This document shows positions 54,109 through 62,818 of a stretch of 64,000 nucleotides of DNA, one piece after another. The first letter of the stretch is position 1. Every line of letters begins with the position of its first letter. Origin of the DNA: CAZPQN01 sp964588795 (GTDB taxonomy: Bacteria; Fidelibacterota; UBA2242); NCBI GenBank assembly GCA_964588795.1, contig CAZPQN010000001.1:1-64000 (forward strand), in the 5' to 3' direction. Both the position numbers and the translations under genes were made by a program. The notes under the pieces were generated by a model that saw only the letters and a program-made list of their open reading frames with translations, ran no database searches and was not told the DNA's origin.

Positions 54109-54523
54109 CCGTGATTTCTCCTTTTATGCGTTCGAATGTTTTCTCCCCGATACCTTTTATCTTTTTAAGGTCATCGATAGATTGGAATTGGCCATTTTGG
54201 TTCCGATAAGCAATAATGCGTTCGGCGGTCACGGATCCAACTTTGGAGATCTGCATCAATTCCGCCTTGCTGGCCGTGTTCAAATTGATTTTACCACCCC
54301 GTCTCTGCACCTTTGCCCCAGCTTCTGAGAGTTTCCGGAGATAGAGGCTATCTGCCTTTTGCGCCTGTTCCCGAAACCGGACAACCGCCGTGGAGTCTGC
54401 TTGCTGGTGTTTGAAACGTGATTCAGCCATTCGCGTACGGAAAAAATACAAACCTGAGCCAATGAGAAAGAAAATGACAAGGAACTTGATAACCAGTTGC
54501 TCCTGGCGGGTCAAATTTAGCAT
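54101..54523 (-). CDS. ComEA-like membrane-anchored helix-hairpin-helix protein
   Basis: 140 residues: membrane anchor at about 9-26, a charged linker, and a C-terminal double helix-hairpin-helix (INLNTASKAELMQISKVG and IDDLKKIKGIGEKTFERIKG), the ComEA DNA-binding fold. ComEA proteins bind incoming DNA during natural transformation. It starts 36 bases after dnaJ and is coupled to three following genes. Confidence 0.85.
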   Translation of the reverse strand: MLNLTRQEQLVIKFLVIFFLIGSGLYFFRTRMAESRFKHQQADSTAVVRFREQAQKADSLYLRKLSEAGAKVQRRGGKINLNTASKAELMQISKVGSVTAERIIAYRNQNGQFQSIDDLKKIKGIGEKTFERIKGEITVE

Positions 54524-54559
54524 TTTTATCTCAAAATAAAAACCAATTCGTCATGACGA

Positions 54560-55693
54560 TTACTGGATTTTGCGATAGCGCTGATCCAGGTGGATTTTCT
54601 TTGACTCGTATTTTAGCAATTCGCGGTATAGTTCCTGTTCCTTGGACGCCGGGCGTTCAGGGATATTCACCTGGATGCGCACGATCATGTCGCCGCGCTC
54701 GCGTTGCTGGTTGACATGCGGAATGCCTTTGTGTTTTAATCTGAGCATTTTTCCGGGTTGAGTACCCGGAGGAATGGTAAGGTTCACCCGACCATTGAGC
54801 GTCGGGATTTCGATTTCGGTTCCGAGCACCGCTTCCGAGGGCATCAGATGCAGATCAAGATAAATATCGTCTTCGTTACGGACAAACAAGGTATGCGGAT
54901 GTTCTTCAAAAAAGACGATTAAATCACCGCGGGTGCCCTTGCGGGTGCCGGCATTACCTTCACCGTGCAGGGTCTGGTAATGTCCGGTAGTCACTCCCGG
55001 AGGAACCTTGATATTGATTTCTTTGCTGACGGTCTGTAAGCCCTGGCCATTGCACGCGGAGCATCGGTGTTCAGCAACGATCCCCTCGCCATGACAATTG
55101 TGACAGGGATGGACGTTAACCATTTGGCCAAAAAACGAGCGCGTCACCTCGCGTACCTCTCCACTGCCTCGGCAAACGGGACAGGTGGTGGTAGAAGTGC
55201 CGGGTTGGGTGCCACTGCCCTGACAGACATCGCAAGGTTCCTGGCGTTTGATTTTGACCTTTTTAGTGATCCCGGTACTGATTTCTTCGAGGGTTAGCAC
55301 GAGTTTGATTTTTAGATCGTTACCGCGACGCGCACTGCCGCGCGAGCGCGAACGACCTCCCCCGAAAATTTCCTCGAAGCCACCAAATCCACCGAACGCA
55401 CTGCCGAAGATATCCCCGAAGTGTGAAAAAATATCCTCCATCGTCATGCCACCACTAAAACCACCGCCGCTGCGTAATCCTTCATGGCCATACTGGTCAT
55501 AAATCTGGCGTTTTTCGGGATCGCTGAGCACGGCATAGGCTTCGGCGGCTTCCTTAAATTTCTCTTCGGCGGACTTGTTGCCGGGGTTACGGTCGGGATG
55601 GTATTGCATGGCGATTTTGCGGTATGCCTTCTTCAAATCATCCGCTGATGCGCCCCGATCTACGCCCAATACCTGATAATAATCTTTTGGCAT
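54560..55693 (-). CDS. dnaJ: Chaperone protein DnaJ
   Basis: Hsp40 co-chaperone of DnaK. J-domain with HPD (MQYHPDRNPG), a Gly/Phe-rich region, four zinc repeats (CDVCQGSG, CPVCRGSG, CHNCHGEG, CSACNGQG) and a C-terminal substrate domain, 377 residues. It begins one base after grpE; dnaK itself is not in the window. Confidence 0.97.
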   Translation of the reverse strand: MPKDYYQVLGVDRGASADDLKKAYRKIAMQYHPDRNPGNKSAEEKFKEAAEAYAVLSDPEKRQIYDQYGHEGLRSGGGFSGGMTMEDIFSHFGDIFGSAFGGFGGFEEIFGGGRSRSRGSARRGNDLKIKLVLTLEEISTGITKKVKIKRQEPCDVCQGSGTQPGTSTTTCPVCRGSGEVREVTRSFFGQMVNVHPCHNCHGEGIVAEHRCSACNGQGLQTVSKEINIKVPPGVTTGHYQTLHGEGNAGTRKGTRGDLIVFFEEHPHTLFVRNEDDIYLDLHLMPSEAVLGTEIEIPTLNGRVNLTIPPGTQPGKMLRLKHKGIPHVNQQRERGDMIVRIQVNIPERPASKEQELYRELLKYESKKIHLDQRYRKIQ

Positions 55694-55694
55694 T

Positions 55695-56434
55695 TTATTT
55701 ACTTACCACCACTTTCGCATATCTTAACACATGATCTTTGTACTTATAGCCTTTCTCATACTCCTCCACCACCGTTTCCGGAGCGACTCCTTCCTGTTCA
55801 CGGAGCAGGACGGCATGATGCAGGTCGGGGTTGAAGGGTTGGTTTAAGGCTTCGATCGGTTCGACGTCCATATCTTTGAATATTTTCTGCAATTTCCGAT
55901 AAATCAACTCCAGTCCTTCCTGCAGGGACTGTTCATGGGCTTGAGGTTCACAGTTGCGGGTGGCGCGTTCCAAATCATCCAGCACCGGCAGCACCGCTCG
56001 TAAGACTTCCTCACCGGCGTATTCGATGATCTGGGCGACCTCTCTGTCCCGACGCTTTCGAAAATTGTCCAGTTCTGCGGCTAAACGTAGATACTTATCC
56101 TGGGCGTCCTGCAGTTTTTGCTCCAAATCCTGAACTTTTAACTTCTGGGCCTCGAGCTCTTCTGTACCAGTCGCGCTGGTCTCTGCCGGTGTTGNNNNNN
56201 NNNNNNNNNNNNNNNNNNNNNNNNNNNNNNNNNNNNNNNNNNNNNNNNNNNNNNNNNNNNNNNNNNNNNNNNNNNNNNNNNNNNNNNNNNNNNNAACTTC
56301 TGGGCCTCGAGCTCTTCTGTACCAGTCGCGCTGGTCTCTGCCGGTGTTGCATCCGGTGATTGAGCCAGCGGCTCAGGTGATTCAGTTTCGACCGTTGGTT
56401 TCTTGACACGCTCTTTTTTCTCTTTGTCTCTCAA
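55695..56434 (-). CDS. grpE: GrpE nucleotide-exchange factor (interrupted by assembly gap)
   Basis: Nucleotide exchange factor for DnaK. The C-terminal part shows AAELDNFRKRRDREVAQ, the long helix and the terminal beta domain (PDLHHAVLL, GYKYKDHVLRYAKVVVS). One hundred N (56195-56294) interrupt the gene, flanked by identical 55-base copies (56140-56194, 56295-56349). Removing 155 bases puts both parts in one frame and gives 194 residues. I start at TTG 56434, with GGAG 7 bases upstream. Confidence 0.9.
56195..56294. other. Assembly gap (100 N)
   Basis: Exactly 100 N inside grpE. The 55 bases on each side are the same, so the true sequence most likely has no gap and one 55-base copy; the reading frame agrees with that. 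Confidence 0.95.
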
Positions 56435-56510
56435 ATCGTTACTCCATTTTGTTGATTTCACTAATAGATTGTCGAACGAGCGGTGCAATTACAATACCAG
56501 ATTGTTTTGC

Positions 56511-56521
56511 GGCAAACTGCC
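56511..56521. promoter_or_regulatory. Heat-shock-type palindrome upstream of grpE
   Basis: GGCAAACTGCC, followed by TGACA, at 77 bases upstream of the grpE start. It resembles the palindrome at 8684-8695 upstream of the Hsp20 operon. Shared regulation of chaperone genes is an inference. Confidence 0.3.
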
Positions 56522-56580
56522 TGACATTTATTCCTATCCAAACCCAACCTCGCAATCCAAAACGTTCTTACGGCAGTTAT

Positions 56581-56599
56581 ATGTGAACCTATATCACAT
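56581..56599. promoter_or_regulatory. Perfect-arm palindrome between ftsX and grpE
   Basis: ATGTGA-N7-TCACAT lies between ftsX and grpE. It resembles a CRP/FNR-family site but the centre is one base longer than the usual six. Confidence 0.3.
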
Positions 56600-56613
56600 C
56601 CAAAAACCGGTCA

Positions 56614-57480
56614 TCATATTAAAAATTTCCGGATGGCGCGCATACTGCCGATTAGTCCGATCATGCTTCCCAAACCCGCCAGGCCGCCATAAAAGCGATA
56701 GCTGGCTAAAGCTTTATATTGGAAAATCGTCTGAAAATAGGTATTCAGAAAATGAAAACTGACCCAGATCGTTAATCCGGCTAACAGAGCGCCGACCAAG
56801 CCTTCGAGCGTACCCTCGATTAAAAACGGCGCCCGGACAAAGGTATTTGTTGCGCCGACATGTTTCATGGTCAGGATGACATCCCTTCGGGAAAAAATGG
56901 TCATTTTAATCGAATTACCGGCTAAGATCACGGACAGGATGGTCAGGAGGCTGAAAATAGTGACGACACTGGCAAAAATCAACCGTTGATATTTCTCCAG
57001 TAAAAGCAGGAAATTTTTCCGGTATTTCACTTCGTCCACGATGTCTTCGGTGTTGACCTGACGCGCGATGGCTTCCACGCTGGGCAGATTACGATAAGCG
57101 GGTTTCAGGCGCAGAGTAAAAGCCGGCGGGAGGGGATTATATTCCAGTATGTCAAAAATGTCCTGTCCGAATTCCTGCTTAAAAAGTTTGGCGGCGCTGT
57201 CACTGGAAACGTAGACGACTTCTGTGACCGCGGGATTGCCTTTGAGTCGTTCAGCAAGCTGATCAATGACCGGCTGATCCGTACCCTGGCGCAGAAAGAC
57301 ATTGATATCATACTGGGCCCGGATGTGGTCAACCATTACCAGTGTATCGCGGGCGGCAATATAACCGACCCCGATAAAAATTAGTGAGATGGCAATTATG
57401 ATAATCGAGAACGCTCCGGCATAATTCGACCGGATCAGGCCCCGGAATCCTTCTTTAATCAGAAACCAGAAGACTGTCAT
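56614..57480 (-). CDS. ftsX: Cell division ABC-type permease FtsX
   Basis: Membrane partner of FtsE; controls peptidoglycan hydrolases during division. 288 residues: membrane helix at about 20-42, an extracytoplasmic domain of about 110 residues (VMVDHIRAQYDINVFLRQG onward), then three membrane helices at about 165-190, 215-245 and 260-280. It is coupled to ftsE by a four-base overlap. Confidence 0.94.
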   Translation of the reverse strand: MTVFWFLIKEGFRGLIRSNYAGAFSIIIIAISLIFIGVGYIAARDTLVMVDHIRAQYDINVFLRQGTDQPVIDQLAERLKGNPAVTEVVYVSSDSAAKLFKQEFGQDIFDILEYNPLPPAFTLRLKPAYRNLPSVEAIARQVNTEDIVDEVKYRKNFLLLLEKYQRLIFASVVTIFSLLTILSVILAGNSIKMTIFSRRDVILTMKHVGATNTFVRAPFLIEGTLEGLVGALLAGLTIWVSFHFLNTYFQTIFQYKALASYRFYGGLAGLGSMIGLIGSMRAIRKFLI

Positions 57481-58136
57481 GTCACTCCGCTGATCGACCC
57501 TTCGTTCATTTGAATCAGACGGGCACTTGGGACCCGCGAAATCAGAGCATAATTATGTGTCGCGACGATTACCGCAGTGCCCTGCTGATTGATTTTGATT
57601 AACAGACTGAGGAGGTCATTAGCCACTCTGGGGTCCAAGTTCCCCGTCGGTTCATCGGCCAACAGTACTACCGGTTCCTTGACTAATGCGCGGGCAATGG
57701 CGACTCGCTGTTGTTCACCGCCGGAAAGTTCGTGCGGGCGGTAATATATTCTATGTCCGAGACCAACTTGGTTGAGGATATTATATACCCGACTGCGAAT
57801 CTCCCGGGTTTTGTAATGCGAAACGTACAGACTTAGCGCAACATTTTCATAAACATTGCGGTCGTCCAGCAGGCGAAAATCCTGGAAAATCATGCCCACC
57901 CGGCGACGCAGGTAGGGAATTTCATTCATCCGGACTTTGGCGCTGTCAAAGTTACGGATCACCACTTTCCCTTTTTCCGGAAAGAGTTCTAAGTAAATCA
58001 AACGCAGAATGGTTGACTTGCCGGCTCCTGAAGGACCGGTGATAAACACAAACTCGCCCTCATTGATCGAGAGATTAATGTCCCGTACCCCGGCGTCTTT
58101 GCCAAAAGTACAACTGACGTTAAAAAAATTAATCAT
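57477..58136 (-). CDS. ftsE: Cell division ATP-binding protein FtsE
   Basis: ABC ATPase of 219 residues. Walker A GPSGAGKST, signature LSGGEQQRVAIARAL and Walker B VVLLADEPTGNLDP are intact. The stop overlaps the ftsX ATG. It starts 152 bases from the divergent M64 peptidase gene. Confidence 0.95.
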   Translation of the reverse strand: MINFFNVSCTFGKDAGVRDINLSINEGEFVFITGPSGAGKSTILRLIYLELFPEKGKVVIRNFDSAKVRMNEIPYLRRRVGMIFQDFRLLDDRNVYENVALSLYVSHYKTREIRSRVYNILNQVGLGHRIYYRPHELSGGEQQRVAIARALVKEPVVLLADEPTGNLDPRVANDLLSLLIKINQQGTAVIVATHNYALISRVPSARLIQMNEGSISGVT

Positions 58137-58233
58137 TCCGGATAACTAACAATGCTCGCGGAATTTAATCTTTCGGGAGTAATAAATCAACGCAGAAAAC
58201 CGCCCGGCTTTTAAGAAGACCCCCAACTTTTAC

Positions 58234-58262
58234 TTGAATTCAAGCCGAGTGATTCCTAAAAT
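58234..58262 (+). promoter_or_regulatory. Sigma70-type promoter of the M64 peptidase
   Basis: TTGAAT (58234-58239), 17-base spacer, TAAAAT (58257-58262). The transcript starts near 58269, so an in-frame TTG at 58262 cannot be the start; the ATG at 58289 is. Confidence 0.7.
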
Positions 58263-58288
58263 TGAATCAGGAAAACCTTAGGAACAAA

Positions 58289-59656
58289 ATGATTTACCGA
58301 ACGACAATCCTTTTTCTGATGACAGTCCTCCTGAGCGGTGCCACCGGTCCGCAGTACGCCAAGCACTTCGAACCGCAGGCCCTGCGGATTGACTATTATC
58401 AATCCGGCACTCAAACCAAACAATTGATCAGCCTTGAGGCACTGGTGTTGGAGCCGCTGTGGGCGGGCTCTCGCACAAATCTGTTAGATACCCTGAACCG
58501 TGGCAAACACCAAGTTCGTGTATATGATGCTGGCTCCGGGGAGTTGATTTATTCAACCGGCTTCTGCAGTATTTTCAGCGAGTGGATGACGACCGATGAA
58601 GCCACCGCCGGTATTACCCGTACTTTCCCGGCCTCAGTACGGCTACCCTTACCTAAAAACAAGGTCATTGTCCGATTTGCTACCAGAAATCGCCAAAACC
58701 AGTACGTGGATCATTATCAGACCGAAATCGATCCCCAATCCCGCTTTGTCATCCGCGAAAAACCCGATCCACGCCTGAAACCGAAAAAAATCCTCTCCAG
58801 CGGCGATCCGGCCAATAAAATTGATTTGTTGATCCTGCCTGAAGGTTATACCAAAGCAGAAATGGGAAAATTCCGGCACACTCTGACGCATTTCTGTCAG
58901 GTGTTATTCGAATCTCCCCCCTTTCAGGAAAACAGGTCTAAATTCAACGTCTGGACTTTGGAACTGCCGGCACCGGAATCCGGGATAGACGATCCACGAG
59001 CCAATATCTTCACCCGCACCAATTTCGGTCTGACCTATAACTCACTCGACTTAGACCGTTACGTGCTGGCTTTCGACAATAAAAGTATTCGCTCGGCGGC
59101 CATGAGCGCACCTTATGATTATTTGATTTTCATCTTCAACTCAACCAAATATGGCGGAGGCGGCATTTATAATTTATGGGCGACTTGCTACAGCGACGCG
59201 GAGGAAGCCGAGCAAAGCTGGTGGCCGGATTATGTTTTCGTTCATGAGTTCGGACATTCCTTGGCGGGTCTGGCAGATGAATACTATGCCTCCGCGATCG
59301 TCTATAACGAATTTTATCCTGTGGATGTCGAGCCCTGGGAACCCAATATTACGGCCCTGCTGAAGCCAGCGACGCTTAAATGGCAAAAATTCGTAAGCTC
59401 CACGACGCCTGTTCCCACTCCCTGGCAAAAGGAACAATATGATGCAATGGATCCGAAAAATGCTGAAGAACGCGGTGCGTTTTTAAAATCCCAGACCTAT
59501 TGGAATCAAGTCGGAGCGTTCCAGGGCGCGGGATATGCCAGTACAGGACTGTACCGCCCGATGCTGGACTGTCGGATGTTCAGTAAAAGCCTCACTCCTT
59601 TTTGCCGCGTATGTCAGGAAGCCATAGAACAGGTAATCAGGTTTCATACAGAATAA
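58289..59656 (+). CDS. Secreted M64 family zinc metallopeptidase (IgA-peptidase-like)
   Basis: 455 residues with a signal peptide (MIYRTTILFLMTVLLSG). An N-terminal M64 domain precedes the catalytic domain, with the active-site HEFGHSLAGLADEY at about residue 320; the KIDLLILPEGYTKAEM stretch typical of the family begins it. Start at 58289 follows AGGA and a promoter. Unlike other secreted hydrolases in the window it has no C-terminal sorting domain. Confidence 0.9.
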   Translation: MIYRTTILFLMTVLLSGATGPQYAKHFEPQALRIDYYQSGTQTKQLISLEALVLEPLWAGSRTNLLDTLNRGKHQVRVYDAGSGELIYSTGFCSIFSEWMTTDEATAGITRTFPASVRLPLPKNKVIVRFATRNRQNQYVDHYQTEIDPQSRFVIREKPDPRLKPKKILSSGDPANKIDLLILPEGYTKAEMGKFRHTLTHFCQVLFESPPFQENRSKFNVWTLELPAPESGIDDPRANIFTRTNFGLTYNSLDLDRYVLAFDNKSIRSAAMSAPYDYLIFIFNSTKYGGGGIYNLWATCYSDAEEAEQSWWPDYVFVHEFGHSLAGLADEYYASAIVYNEFYPVDVEPWEPNITALLKPATLKWQKFVSSTTPVPTPWQKEQYDAMDPKNAEERGAFLKSQTYWNQVGAFQGAGYASTGLYRPMLDCRMFSKSLTPFCRVCQEAIEQVIRFHTE

Positions 59657-59687
59657 TGGTCGTTGGTATATCACAATAAAAAAACGT

Positions 59688-59705
59688 TAGCCGCTCTGGC
59701 GGTTA
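59688..59705. terminator. Possible terminator hairpin before the Cys-rich protein
   Basis: TAGCCGC (59688-59694) pairs with GCGGTTA (59699-59705; one G-U) around TCTG, between the M64 gene and the next ribosome site. It has only a weak T-run (ATTTT) after it, so it could also be a leader structure. Confidence 0.4.
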
Positions 59706-59726
59706 CCATTTTCTGGAGGAATTGTT

Positions 59727-60197
59727 ATGAGAATTTTCGACACCAAAGGCATGATGGTCATTCCCAATCCAGCCCCCAAAGAGGCCGTCAGGTCGCGCAA
59801 CGTTTTAGTGGTGCAGGCCACCTACTGCCCCAATGGTCATAACCTGATCAGTTCCAGGGTTCTGTTCAACAATCTGCCGGGAATCCTACTAAAAGCGTCT
59901 ACCCGGAATGAGACTGGTCTGATTGCTTTGAGCCCGATTTACGGTCAACATATCCGGGTATCACAGGAGATCAGTCTTACTGACGGAGAGGTGGTCGAAC
60001 TCAGTTGTCCGACGTGCGGTGTGCCTCTGCCAACGCATTCACCCTGCTCCTGTGGCGCTGATTTGAAGACTTGTTTCCTGACGCAGAACGTGGATTTCAC
60101 CAATTGCATTGGTATTTGCAATCGGGTTGGTTGCCCAAACTCACGCATCATCGAAAGTGGTGACCTGATCACCTTGGCTATGGTCGATGTACTCTAA
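59727..60197 (+). CDS. Cysteine-rich, probable zinc-binding protein of unknown function
   Basis: 156 residues, no signal peptide. Nine Cys sit in knuckle-like positions: YCPNGHN, SCPTCGVPL, PCSCGADL, TCFL, NCIGICNRVGC. A proline/arginine N-terminus (NPAPKEAVRSRNV) precedes them. GGAGG lies just upstream. It is followed three bases later by a GNAT gene. No family recognised. Confidence 0.75.
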   Translation: MRIFDTKGMMVIPNPAPKEAVRSRNVLVVQATYCPNGHNLISSRVLFNNLPGILLKASTRNETGLIALSPIYGQHIRVSQEISLTDGEVVELSCPTCGVPLPTHSPCSCGADLKTCFLTQNVDFTNCIGICNRVGCPNSRIIESGDLITLAMVDVL

Positions 60198-60200
60198 TCA

Positions 60201-60710
60201 ATGTTAGTCAAGCAGACCGTTTTTTATCTCGAACTGGTAAGGCCCGGACGTGTGCCCGCGATCAAGGCTCCCAAACCGCCAGTGATCGTGCGCCGCATTC
60301 AAGCCCCCCGACCAGAACTCAATCGTCTTTTTTATCTGACGATCGGTCGGAACTGGCATTGGGTCGACCGTTCGAACTGGAGCATCGAGGACTGGCGAAA
60401 ATTAATTGAACGTCAGGATTACGAGACATGGATCGCCTATCGAGGCACCACTCCGGTGGGGTACTTCGAACTCGATTTTCAGGACTGCCAGAATCCCGAA
60501 ATTGTATATTTAGGAGTGATGCCCGGATTTGACGGACAGGGCTTAGGGCAATATTTACTCCAAAAAGCTGTACGGCGGGTTTGGCGCCAGGGAGCGCGAC
60601 GGGTTTGGTTACATACCTGCTCCCATGATCACCCGGCGGCTTTACATATCTACCAGAAAAATGGTTTCAGAATAATCAGACAGGAAATCGTCGAAAAGGA
60701 GTTTTCATGA
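60201..60710 (+). CDS. GNAT family N-acetyltransferase
   Basis: Acyl-CoA-dependent acetyltransferase, 169 residues. The VYLGVMPGFDGQGLGQYLL stretch is the acetyl-CoA-binding motif A, and AALHIYQKNGFRIIRQE is motif B. The 30-residue N-terminal extension (LVRPGRVPAIKAPKPP) is unusual. Translationally close to the Cys-rich gene; overlaps the SGNH gene by four bases. Substrate unknown. Confidence 0.88.
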   Translation: MLVKQTVFYLELVRPGRVPAIKAPKPPVIVRRIQAPRPELNRLFYLTIGRNWHWVDRSNWSIEDWRKLIERQDYETWIAYRGTTPVGYFELDFQDCQNPEIVYLGVMPGFDGQGLGQYLLQKAVRRVWRQGARRVWLHTCSHDHPAALHIYQKNGFRIIRQEIVEKEFS

Positions 60711-61816
60711 TCGGGCAAATATACTGCAAACATCATCTATTAAAGATCGCCTGGCTTTGTATTTTCTTACCAGGGGATATTCTGAGCCAAACCGGTGTGA
60801 AATACTTTTTGGGCCAGGAATTTGCTATTGATGGGATTGGGTGGCAGGAAACCGCTGATAACTTTACGCGATTACCGCTGAAATTCCAACCCTTGGTGCC
60901 TCCTGAAGTCTGGCGGCTGAGCCAAAATTCAGCCGGTCTGACTCTGCATTTTTCTACAAACGCCGAAAAAATATACATCCGCTGGAAGCCTAAACTTGAT
61001 AATCACATGCCCCACATGACAGATATTGCGACCAAGGGTTTCGATCTCTATGCCCGAGCGGAGAGCGATGTGCGATGGCGTTGGGCAGGCTGTTCCCGCA
61101 CCTGGCAGACTGGCCCACGTTACCAAGCTTTGTTGATTGATGAGCTGTCGTCGGCAACGAAGTACTGCAGGCTTTATCTGCCCCTGTATGACGGCATAGA
61201 TTCGGTCGAAATCGGCGTGCCCGATACAGCGATAATCCAGTCCTGGCGCTCTGAGTACAAGTTTCCTAAACCAATCGTGTTTTACGGCACCTCCATTACC
61301 CAGGGAGGTTGTGCCTCACGGCCCGGGATGACTTACCCCGCCATAATCGGTCGGGAAATTGACGCCGCGACGATCAATCTGGGATTTTCCGGCAATGGCA
61401 AAATGGAAATCAGCCTGGCAGAAGCCCTGGCGGAGATCGACGCCGCCTGTTATGTCATTGATTGCCTGCCTAACCTGACCCCGGAAATGGTAGCCGAACG
61501 AGTGGTGCCTTTTGTCCAAACATTGCGCCGGAGTCGTCCTGCAACCCCGATCATTCTCGTATCTTCGGTTTTTTATGACAATGCCTGGCTCAAAGCTCCC
61601 AGCCGCGAAAAAATCATTCGGAAAAACCAGAATCTGCGACAAGCATATCAGGAACTGGTTCAGCATAAGGTACCCCGACTAATTTTAGTGGAACCCGAAA
61701 AGCTGGAAAAAGTGACAGCCGATGGTACAGTAGACGGTGTTCATCTGACCGACTTGGGATTCAGTCGGATGGCATCGGTACTGACACCCGTCATCCTCAA
61801 AGTTTTAGAAAAATAA
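60707..61816 (+). CDS. SGNH/GDSL-type esterase, secreted
   Basis: 369 residues with a signal peptide (about 10-27) and an N-terminal beta-sandwich, then an SGNH domain with block I YGTSITQGGCASRPG (Ser nucleophile), block III-like GFSGNG and block V DGVHLTDLG (Asp and His). Likely deacylates glycans or lipids in the periplasm. Its ATG overlaps the GNAT stop; radical SAM gene follows. Confidence 0.85.
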   Translation: MIGQIYCKHHLLKIAWLCIFLPGDILSQTGVKYFLGQEFAIDGIGWQETADNFTRLPLKFQPLVPPEVWRLSQNSAGLTLHFSTNAEKIYIRWKPKLDNHMPHMTDIATKGFDLYARAESDVRWRWAGCSRTWQTGPRYQALLIDELSSATKYCRLYLPLYDGIDSVEIGVPDTAIIQSWRSEYKFPKPIVFYGTSITQGGCASRPGMTYPAIIGREIDAATINLGFSGNGKMEISLAEALAEIDAACYVIDCLPNLTPEMVAERVVPFVQTLRRSRPATPIILVSSVFYDNAWLKAPSREKIIRKNQNLRQAYQELVQHKVPRLILVEPEKLEKVTADGTVDGVHLTDLGFSRMASVLTPVILKVLEK

Positions 61817-61828
61817 TCACCAATTGCT

Positions 61829-62812
61829 ATGCCGACGATCAGTATTGCGGAAATTGAAATTCGCCTTGCGGAATTATCCAAATTACTTGATCCCTGCCAG
61901 CTCTGTCCGCGTCAATGCCTGAGTCATAGGCGTCAGGGTGCATTTGGATTCTGTCGGCTGGGTGATCAACCCCTATTCTCCAGCGCTGTCGCCCATTTTG
62001 GGGAAGAGCCGCCGATCACCGGCAGGCATGGTTCGGGTACCATATTTCTTTCAGGATGCAACGCCGCCTGTCTTTTTTGTCAGAATTATCAGATCAGCCA
62101 TTTGCATTATGGGGAAGTGGTGACACCAACACGTTTGGCGGATGAATTTCTTGCACTCCAGGCTTCCGGTTGTGCAAATATCAACTGGGTGACTCCTGAT
62201 CCGCAGCTGCCCTTTTTAATTTCCGCGCTGGTGATTGCCATGCAAAAAGGCTTTAACCGCCCGGTGGTTTACAACACCAACGGCTATGTGCGTCGCGAGG
62301 TACTTCAGATTCTGGAAGGCATTGTTGATATATATCTTCCCGATATGAAGTATGCCGCAGATTGCTGGGCTGAGGAATACTCGAATTTGCCGCGATATTC
62401 CGCGATCAACCTCGAGGCAATCCGCGAGATGTATCGCCAGGTCGGGCCGTTGCAGGTTGATGAGCAGGGCATCGCGCGACGCGGTCTTTTAATCAGGCAT
62501 CTTGTTCTGCCGGAGGATCGGGCCGGAAGCGCGAAAATATTCCGCTCCATCGCCGCGATCGATCCGGAAATTCCAGTCAGCATCATGGCTCAGTATCATC
62601 CCTGTTATCATGCCAGCGGGCACCCGGTGCTGGGACGGCGCGTAACGATCCGCGAATATCAGAAAGCCATCGCAGCCTTTGAGGAAGCCGGGCTCAGCAA
62701 TGCCTATACGCAACCTCTGGAAGAACTAGTAGCCGAGGATCTTTTCTTTCCGGATTTTTCCGCGAAGCCGGAGAAAATATTCAAACAAAAAGATAACCGC
62801 TTAAAGCTCTAA
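61829..62812 (+). CDS. Radical SAM protein, PflA-like (COG1313 type)
   Basis: 327 residues. An N-terminal Cys set (CQLCPRQCLSHRRQGAFGFC) is followed by the SAM cluster FLSGCNAACLFCQNYQIS, the COG1313 layout. Closest families are annotated as pyruvate formate-lyase activating enzyme-like; no glycyl radical enzyme is adjacent, so its true target is unknown. Confidence 0.88.
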   Translation: MPTISIAEIEIRLAELSKLLDPCQLCPRQCLSHRRQGAFGFCRLGDQPLFSSAVAHFGEEPPITGRHGSGTIFLSGCNAACLFCQNYQISHLHYGEVVTPTRLADEFLALQASGCANINWVTPDPQLPFLISALVIAMQKGFNRPVVYNTNGYVRREVLQILEGIVDIYLPDMKYAADCWAEEYSNLPRYSAINLEAIREMYRQVGPLQVDEQGIARRGLLIRHLVLPEDRAGSAKIFRSIAAIDPEIPVSIMAQYHPCYHASGHPVLGRRVTIREYQKAIAAFEEAGLSNAYTQPLEELVAEDLFFPDFSAKPEKIFKQKDNRLKL

Positions 62813-62818
62813 TCGCCT

